From the NCBI GenBank assembly GCA_900545555.1, contig UQZI01000040.1, positions 1 to 18,176 on the forward strand: a stretch of 18,176 bases of DNA, in the 5' to 3' direction. The translations under genes were made by a program, and so were the position numbers. Below, in pieces: positions 13,870 through 18,176 of this stretch. The notes beneath the pieces are model-generated. The model worked only from the letters and a program-made list of their open reading frames with translations, was not told where the DNA came from and searched no databases. Origin of the DNA: an uncultured Collinsella sp. (GTDB taxonomy: Bacteria > Actinomycetota > Coriobacteriia > Coriobacteriales > Coriobacteriaceae). How positions within the stretch are numbered: the stretch's first letter is position 1; the number at the start of each line of letters is the position of its first letter.

Positions 13870-14427
13870 CTAGCTCAGCATTGCATCCATCATCTCGGAG
13901 TTGACGGAGTCGTCGGCAGACCACTCGCCGTCGTCGTTGCAGGTGTACTTGAAGATAACCGTGGTCTTCCTGGGCTCGGTGGCCTTGGTCACATCGACCA
14001 TAACCTGACCGGCCATCTTGTACAGCTCGTCATCGGAGGGAACCGTATCAAGCGCGGCGACCTTCTCCTGATACTGGGTGGAGAAGTCCTCGACGATCTT
14101 GTTCATGGACTTGCAGGTGATGGAGACCTCGGCGGTCGCGACACCCTTGTCCTCGTCGACCGTCACGTCGCCGATCTCGTAGTCAAAGCCTTCGAGATAG
14201 GTCTTGGCATACTCCTTGGGATCGATACCCAACTGCTCGAACTCGTCGCCCGAAGCCTCCTCCAGACCAGAAAGGAACTCGTCGCCACCGTTCTTGACCT
14301 CGTCAAACTGAGTCGTAAGATCCTCGGTGATGAGTTCCTCAATCGAAGGGCCTCCGCAACCAGAAAGCACGACCACGCATGCAACCAAGACGGCCATGAG
14401 GGGCGCAAGCAGCAGCTTCTTTTTCAT
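13870..14427 (-). CDS. Secreted lipoprotein of unknown function
   Basis: A 185-residue predicted lipoprotein. The N-terminus has a KKK cluster, a hydrophobic segment and the lipobox LSGC, with Cys24 as the lipidation site; it should be anchored on the outer face of the membrane. The mature part is acidic and alpha/beta: a helical region (IEELITEDLTTQFDEVKNGG, EFEQLGIDPKEYAKTYLEGF), then beta-strand-like phrases (YEIGDVTVDEDKGVATAEVSITCKS, EPRKTTVIFKYTCNDDGEWSADD). This resembles small lipoproteins with a DUF5105/DUF4878-type fold, but I cannot name the family. Two cysteines in the mature part may pair. The start has GGGAGG six bases upstream. It has its own promoter region and stands alone between terminators. 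Confidence 0.88.
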   Translation of the reverse strand: MKKKLLLAPLMAVLVACVVVLSGCGGPSIEELITEDLTTQFDEVKNGGDEFLSGLEEASGDEFEQLGIDPKEYAKTYLEGFDYEIGDVTVDEDKGVATAEVSITCKSMNKIVEDFSTQYQEKVAALDTVPSDDELYKMAGQVMVDVTKATEPRKTTVIFKYTCNDDGEWSADDSVNSEMMDAMLS

Positions 14428-14492
14428 GTTGTTCCTCCCAATGAGCGGCACCGCGCTTCCCGGACGCGGCGCACGTTGTAATAAGTAAGCCC

Positions 14493-14498
14493 ATACTA
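14493..14498 (-). promoter_or_regulatory. -10-like box of the lipoprotein gene
   Basis: TAGTAT is read on the minus strand within GGATAGTATGG, 66 bases before the ATG. The same 11 bases occur before the nikR-hyp block at 6449-6459. No clear -35 box was found. The 5' leader carries a GC-rich CCGCG (14451-14455)/CGCGG (14465-14469) pairing. Confidence 0.35.
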
Positions 14499-14607
14499 TC
14501 CACTTATGAACACCCTCGACGGCACGAAGGCGCGGTCGGTTCGTTTTAGCGTCCGAACGGTTTGCGAGCCCGCCCAACGTGCAATAAAACGCTTCCCCGC
14601 AGTGCAA

Positions 14608-14637
14608 TAAAAAAGGTGGCCGGACAACCCGACCACC
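14608..14637 (-). terminator. Intrinsic terminator of the EIIA gene
   Basis: On the minus strand GGTGGTCGG pairs with CCGGCCACC (14629-14637 with 14615-14623; nine pairs including one G-U) around a five-base loop, and is followed by six T (14614-14609). It lies about 27 bases after the EIIA stop. An 11-base direct repeat GTGCAATAAAA (14579-14589 and 14602-14612) overlaps the T-run. Confidence 0.85.
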
Positions 14638-14663
14638 CTTGCACATCCTTATGTTGCCGCAGT

Positions 14664-15200
14664 TTACTTGCGGACGACCTTGACGATGGCGTCACCGGCG
14701 GCGACAGCGGAGTCGGCCTCGACGGCGAGCTCGACATCGGCAAACTCGGCGGTGTTGGACACGGCCACCACGACGCAGTCCTTGTAACCGGCAGCGGCGA
14801 TCTTGGCGCGGTCGATCTTGAGCATGGGCTGGCCAGCCTTCACGACGTCGTCAGCCTTGACGAAGCCCTCGAAGCCATCGCCGTTCATGTTGACGGTATC
14901 GACGCCAACGTGCACCAGAACCTCGATGCCATTATCGGACTGCAGACCCACGGCGTGACCCATGGTGACGGTCACCTTGCCGTCGCAGGGAGCGTAGACC
15001 AGGTCGTCCTCGGGCCACACGGCGCAGCCCTTGCCCAGAACCTCGCCACCAAAGACGGGATCGGGCACGTCGGCCATCTTGATGACCTTGCCCTTGACGG
15101 GCGAGCACAGCACATCGGCGCCGGCAGAAGCAGAGATAGAAGCCGGAGCAGCGGCAGCCGCGGGCTCAGCCTTCTTCTTGAACATGTCAAACAGACCCAT
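14664..15200 (-). CDS. crr: PTS glucose-type EIIA protein (stand-alone)
   Basis: A phosphocarrier that takes phosphate from HPr and passes it to the EIIB domain of a sugar permease. It has 178 residues: a short N-terminal head (MGLFDMFKKK), an Ala/Pro/Ser linker (11-28), then a glucose-family EIIA domain. Seen are CSPVKGKVIKMADVPDPVFGGEVLGKGCAVWP, the auxiliary histidine in GHAVGL (His82), and the phosphorylated histidine in GIEVLVHVGVDTVNMNG (His97). It is a single domain, not fused to EIIBC, so it must serve a permease encoded elsewhere. The ATG at 15200 has AGGAG seven bases upstream. A good promoter precedes it and a strong terminator follows, so it is monocistronic. Its neighbour, the phospho-beta-glucosidase, suggests a beta-glucoside role, but a general role is equally possible. 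Confidence 0.95.
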   Translation of the reverse strand: MGLFDMFKKKAEPAAAAAPASISASAGADVLCSPVKGKVIKMADVPDPVFGGEVLGKGCAVWPEDDLVYAPCDGKVTVTMGHAVGLQSDNGIEVLVHVGVDTVNMNGDGFEGFVKADDVVKAGQPMLKIDRAKIAAAGYKDCVVVAVSNTAEFADVELAVEADSAVAAGDAIVKVVRK

Positions 15201-15249
15201 ACGTTTTCTCCTCTTGATTAAGCGCAACGTTATGCGCATGCCTATGGTG

Positions 15250-15278
15250 ATTATAGTGCCAAATGGTTCAAATGCTAA
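15250..15278 (-). promoter_or_regulatory. Promoter of the EIIA gene
   Basis: On the minus strand TTAGCA (15273-15278) and a perfect TATAAT (15250-15255) are separated by 17 bases, about 50 bases before the ATG. The identical -35 box TTAGCA with the same spacing precedes the hydrolase gene at the right end of the window. Confidence 0.7.
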
Positions 15279-15340
15279 GGTGGGGACTCGAATCGCGCGC
15301 CCATCCCAACGCTTTTCCCCGGTGGCACTCATATTGTCGA

Positions 15341-16780
15341 TTAATCCAGGCCCTCGGCACCGTTGCTCTGGATGATCTTCTGGTAAGCAAAGAAGCTGTC
15401 CTTGCGGCGGCGCTCGTAGGTGCCGGTGCCGTCGTCGTACTTATCGACGTGGATGAAGCCGTAGCGCTTGCGCATCTCGCCGGTGCCGGCAGAGACCAGA
15501 TCGATGGGGCCCCACCAGGTGTAGGCGATGAGGTCGACGCCGTCCTCGATAGCCTCGCCCATGGCCTTGATGTGGCTCTGGAGGTAGGCGATGCGGTACG
15601 GGTCGTGGATGGAGCCGTCCTCCTCGACCTCGTCGTAGGCGCCCATGCCGTTCTCGACCACCATCAGCGGAATCTCGTAGCGGGCGTAAATCTCGTTGAG
15701 GGCGATACGCAGGCCCATCGGATCGATCTGCCAGCCCCAATCGGTGGACTCCAGATAGGGGTTCTTGCCGCCAAAGGTCATGTTGCCCTCGGTCATCTCG
15801 TGATCCCTGTGGGTGCCCACGGTGCCGGACATGTAGTAGCTAAAGGTGTAGAAGTCGACCTTGCCGTCGGCGATATCCTGCAGGTCGCCGTCTTCCATCA
15901 CGAGCTCAACATCGTTCTCGGCCCAGAAGCGCTTGGCATAGAACGGGTACTTGCCGCGCACCTGCACGTCGGAGCAGTACCAGTTCATGGAATTCATCTC
16001 CTGCTGCGTGGCGAACACGTCGGCCGGATCGCACGTGGCGGCATAGGACGGGATGAAGCAATCCATGTTGCCCATCTTAAACTGCGGATAGTGCTCGTGG
16101 GCATAGCGCACGACGCGGCCGCTGGCGACAAACTGGTGGTGCAGGGCCTGGTAGCGCTGCTGAGCGGTGGTCTTGATGGCGCTTGCCGGACCCTCAAAGC
16201 CCTGGATCAGACCGGTCTCCATCATGGCACCTATGTCCATGGTGCCGCAGTTGATCTCGTTGAAGGTGAGCCAGAACTTGACCTTGTCCTGGTAGCGGTC
16301 GAAGACGGTCTGGCAGTACTTCTCAAAGAAGCCGATGAGCTCGCGGCTCGCCCAGCCGTTGTATTTCTCGACCAGGTGATAGGGCATCTCGTAGTGGCTG
16401 AGTGTGACGAGCGGCTCGATGTTGTGCGCGCGCAGGCAGTCGAAGACGCGGTCGTAGAAGGCGAGGCCGGCCTCGTTGGGCTCGGCATCGTCACCGTTGG
16501 GGAAGATGCGGCTCCAGGAGATGGACATGCGGAACATGGTAAAGCCCATCTCGGCGAACAGCGCGATGTCCTCCTCGTAGTGATGGTAGAAGTCGATGCC
16601 GTCGTGGTTGGGGTAGAAGCGGTTGGGGTCGATGTCGATCGTAATCTGGCGCGGCTCCTTGTAGCTGCCGCCCAAGAAGTGGTCGTCTACGCTGGGGCCG
16701 CGGCCGTCAACGTTCCAAGCGCCCTCAAACTGATTGGCGGCCGTGGCGCCGCCCCAGAAAAATCCCTTGGGGAATCCCAT
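15341..16780 (-). CDS. bglA: 6-phospho-beta-glucosidase, GH1 family
   Basis: Cleaves phospho-beta-glucosides brought in by the PTS (for example cellobiose-, salicin- or arbutin-6-phosphate) to glucose 6-phosphate and aglycone or glucose. It has 479 residues, normal for GH1. The N-terminus is FPKGFFWGGATAANQFEGA. The acid/base is Glu175 in WLTFNEINCG and the nucleophile Glu376 in MVVENGMGAYD. The phosphate-binding signature DLVSAGTGEMRKRYGFI (Ser430, Lys438, Tyr440) separates phospho-glucosidases from plain beta-glucosidases. The ATG at 16780 has AGGAGG five bases upstream; an in-frame ATG at 16798 lacks one. A CATACT -10-like box with TTGGTC at 16 bases lies upstream. The substrate range cannot be read from sequence. 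Confidence 0.95.
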   Translation of the reverse strand: MGFPKGFFWGGATAANQFEGAWNVDGRGPSVDDHFLGGSYKEPRQITIDIDPNRFYPNHDGIDFYHHYEEDIALFAEMGFTMFRMSISWSRIFPNGDDAEPNEAGLAFYDRVFDCLRAHNIEPLVTLSHYEMPYHLVEKYNGWASRELIGFFEKYCQTVFDRYQDKVKFWLTFNEINCGTMDIGAMMETGLIQGFEGPASAIKTTAQQRYQALHHQFVASGRVVRYAHEHYPQFKMGNMDCFIPSYAATCDPADVFATQQEMNSMNWYCSDVQVRGKYPFYAKRFWAENDVELVMEDGDLQDIADGKVDFYTFSYYMSGTVGTHRDHEMTEGNMTFGGKNPYLESTDWGWQIDPMGLRIALNEIYARYEIPLMVVENGMGAYDEVEEDGSIHDPYRIAYLQSHIKAMGEAIEDGVDLIAYTWWGPIDLVSAGTGEMRKRYGFIHVDKYDDGTGTYERRRKDSFFAYQKIIQSNGAEGLD

Positions 16781-16931
16781 AGGTGCCTCCTCGCTCATAC
16801 GTGTTGCTGATGAGACGAGTATGCCGCCGAGCCGCTCCGGACCAAGGCGAAGGCGCCGATTTGGACACTTCTTTTCGCAGGCGCGCGCCGCAGCGCCACT
16901 CCAGCTGAAACTTTTTGACACCGAAGGCGCG

Positions 16932-16950
16932 AGGGCGATTCGCCCCGCGT
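16932..16950 (-). terminator. Weak hairpin after the AraC gene
   Basis: GGGCGA (16933-16938) and TCGCCC (16940-16945) are separated by one base, with further CGCG pairing outside. It lies a few bases past the AraC stop on the minus strand. There is no T-run, so termination before the downstream bglA gene is uncertain. Confidence 0.3.
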
Positions 16951-17943
16951 CTATCGGCGGTATGCCGCGGGGGTGCAGCCGTACTTGTCGCGAAACTTAC
17001 GGTAGAAGAAGCTCATGTTTTCGTAGCCCACCGCATGCGTGGCAGCCTCGGCCGTGGCACCTCCGCGCAAGAGCTCCGCCGCACGCACCAGGCGTCGCTC
17101 CTGCACAAGCTGCCGAAAGGTCTTGCCCACATGGCGCTTGAGCAGGGCCGTCGCATAATTTGGACTCAAGCCAAACGCTGCCGCCATCCCCTCGAGGGAG
17201 CACGCGGCAAATTCGCGATCGATATAGCCGAGCATTCCCGTCACCAGGGCAGTGGGCCCTGCCGCGCCGTCCGCCACGCCACGCACCAGCTCGCGCTCGT
17301 AGCAATCCATGAGCTCAGCCAAAAACAGCTGAAACAGACGCAGGACGATCTCGGGGCTGTTGGGGCTCGGGTCATACAGCTCGCAAAGCATCTCCTGCAT
17401 GTAGCGCCGCACGCGCCGGCTCTCCCCGCAACGAAAGTGTACGTGCCCGCGATGGTCCGTCTCACTGTTGAGCGCGTTGAACAAAAACCGCGAGACCACG
17501 CTCTCGCGCGAGAGGCTCGACTCCAGGCTCCGGCGCAAAAATGCACGTGAAACGGTCATGCTCAGCATGATGTCGTCCTCGCCGAGCGACGACACCGCGT
17601 GTGGACAGGCGGCGTCGAGCAGCAGCACCTCGTTGCGGCCCAGCTCGAGCCTCTCCCCCGCCACCGTCTGCGGGCAGTGCCCGCGATACACATAGCTCAT
17701 CTCAACGTAGTCGTGCACATGCTCGGGCACGGCATTAAAGCGCGAGTTTGTCCTGATCGTCAGGCCACGTGGCATGCCGGGCTGGGCGTAGGCAAACCCG
17801 ACCTGCCCAATCTTTCGCACCGGACGTCCGTCGATTTCGACATGCTCGGTCATAATCGACCAATCAAACGCCAAGCCGTCTCTATACGCAATCTCGCTGG
17901 CACTCAGTTCGCTGAGCCTACGCTCGAGCTCGTCGATCTCCAT
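16951..17943 (-). CDS. AraC-family transcriptional regulator
   Basis: A 330-residue sugar-type regulator. The N-terminal half is a cupin-like ligand pocket: NAVPEHVHDYVEMSYVYRGHCPQTVAGERLELGRNEVLLLDAACPHAVSS, where the His pair and the turn after LGRNEVLLLD are typical. Residues from about 230 carry two helix-turn-helix motifs: SLEGMAAAFGLSPNYATALLKRHVGKTFRQLVQERRLVRAAELL, then ATHAVGYENMSFFYRKFRDKYGCTPAAYR, the AraC signature. The ATG at 17943 has a modest GGTGAG ribosome site. It is transcribed away from the putative hydrolase at 18058 with a 114-bp shared control region, and lies upstream of bglA on the same strand. It probably controls one or both; the inducer is unknown. Confidence 0.93.
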   Translation of the reverse strand: MEIDELERRLSELSASEIAYRDGLAFDWSIMTEHVEIDGRPVRKIGQVGFAYAQPGMPRGLTIRTNSRFNAVPEHVHDYVEMSYVYRGHCPQTVAGERLELGRNEVLLLDAACPHAVSSLGEDDIMLSMTVSRAFLRRSLESSLSRESVVSRFLFNALNSETDHRGHVHFRCGESRRVRRYMQEMLCELYDPSPNSPEIVLRLFQLFLAELMDCYERELVRGVADGAAGPTALVTGMLGYIDREFAACSLEGMAAAFGLSPNYATALLKRHVGKTFRQLVQERRLVRAAELLRGGATAEAATHAVGYENMSFFYRKFRDKYGCTPAAYRR

Positions 17944-17989
17944 CGCTCACCAATCGTTGATTTGGTCATAGTTCGTCGTGATTCAGATA

Positions 17990-18018
17990 TTAGCAGAGTG
18001 CGCCGACGCGTCCATAAT
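17990..18018 (+). promoter_or_regulatory. Promoter of the putative hydrolase
   Basis: TTAGCA (17990-17995) and CATAAT (18013-18018) are spaced by 17 bases, 40 bases before the GTG start. The -35 box matches that of the EIIA gene. On the other strand, TAATAT (17992-17987) could be a -10 box for the AraC gene overlapping this one, so the two promoters may exclude each other. A short inverted repeat CTGT (18019-18022)/ACAG (18028-18031) lies just downstream. Confidence 0.55.
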
Positions 18019-18057
18019 CTGTGCCGTACAGCAGATTGACCGAGCCGAGGAGGATCC

Positions 18058-18176
18058 GTGACCGCGTACTACCAGCAGGTGCTCAACGGCGCCTACGACA
18101 ACCACGTGCTTCCGTTTTTGTGGATGAAGGGCGAGAGCCATAAGACCATTGCCGAGTATCTGGAAAAGATCGCCGG
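18058..18176 (+). CDS. Start of a putative large glycosyl hydrolase (partial)
   Basis: Only the first 39 codons are present. The GTG start has GAGGAGG four to five bases upstream. The visible N-terminus, with YYQQVLNGAYDNHVLPFLWMKGES then a helix IAEYLEKIAG, matches the opening of large putative glycosyl hydrolases related to the GH2/rhamnosidase-like group. In that group the phrase LPFLWxHGE is followed by a helix and a barrel strand with GIxxVCVExRPHPD. The neighbouring AraC regulator and phospho-beta-glucosidase fit a carbohydrate role. The remainder lies past the right edge, so the catalytic part cannot be checked. Confidence 0.65.
   Translation, partial: MTAYYQQVLNGAYDNHVLPFLWMKGESHKTIAEYLEKIA

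Noticed and set aside
15256..15320. TTCGAGTCCCCACC-like sequence on the minus strand before the EIIA gene, considered as a tRNA 3' end
   Set aside because: The T-stem does not pair, and no acceptor, D or anticodon arm is present.
15263..16810. A 515-codon plus-strand open frame opposite bglA
   Set aside because: An antisense shadow of a certain GH1 gene; its Val/Ala/Gly/His-rich composition is typical of GC-rich complement reading and no ribosome site is seen.

Overview
The window reads as a chromosomal segment of a high-GC Gram-positive gut anaerobe. The best guess is a coriobacterium such as Collinsella. That assignment is inference: it rests on high GC with strong GC3 bias, a [NiFe]-hydrogenase maturation cluster, PTS sugar genes, lipoproteins with an LSGC lipobox, and intergenic palindromic repeats of a kind I associate with that group. 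No rRNA, tRNA, CRISPR array, prophage or insertion sequence was seen.

Layout. (1) 1-3070, minus strand: the de novo NAD operon nadA-nadB-nadC, with nadC running off the left edge. A promoter overlapped by a perfect 19-bp inverted repeat precedes nadA, and a 33-bp imperfect palindrome lies between nadA and nadB. (2) 3273-5272, plus: a LytTR response regulator and a membrane GHKL histidine kinase, overlapping by one base. (3) 5337-6369: a minus-strand protein that looks like a degenerate uracil-DNA-glycosylase-fold protein, divergent from thioredoxin trxA. (4) 6591-12604, plus: a nickel/hydrogenase maturation block made of a small helical protein, nikR (with an unusual His/Cys-rich N-terminus), hypF, hypC, hypD and hypE. 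A nested inverted-repeat element separates hypD from hypE, and no hypA, hypB or hydrogenase structural gene is present. (5) 12710-13378, plus: a HAD phosphatase. (6) 13379-13869: a non-coding stretch with three exactly 62-bp-spaced hairpin units, a 22-nt direct repeat, and a very long hairpin that probably ends the two converging genes. (7) 13870-16780, minus: a lipoprotein, a stand-alone glucose-type PTS EIIA and a BglA-like 6-phospho-beta-glucosidase. (8) 16951 to the end: an AraC regulator (minus), divergent from the start of a large putative glycosyl hydrolase (plus).

How the genes fit together. NadB and NadA make quinolinate and NadC turns it into nicotinate mononucleotide; the promoter palindrome suggests one repressor controls the operon. 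NikR senses nickel next to the Hyp proteins that build the Fe(CN)2CO part of the [NiFe] site: HypF and HypE make the cyanide ligand, and HypC and HypD carry the iron. In the sugar region, EIIA would relay phosphate to a PTS permease located elsewhere, BglA would cleave the imported phospho-beta-glucoside, and the AraC protein probably controls the divergent hydrolase, BglA, or both.

No complete new system could be proven from the sequence alone. The strongest unexplained signals are the 62-bp tandem hairpin array, the hypD-hypE nested inverted repeat, the His/Cys-tailed NikR with its small partner, the degenerate glycosylase-like protein, and the nadA promoter palindrome.
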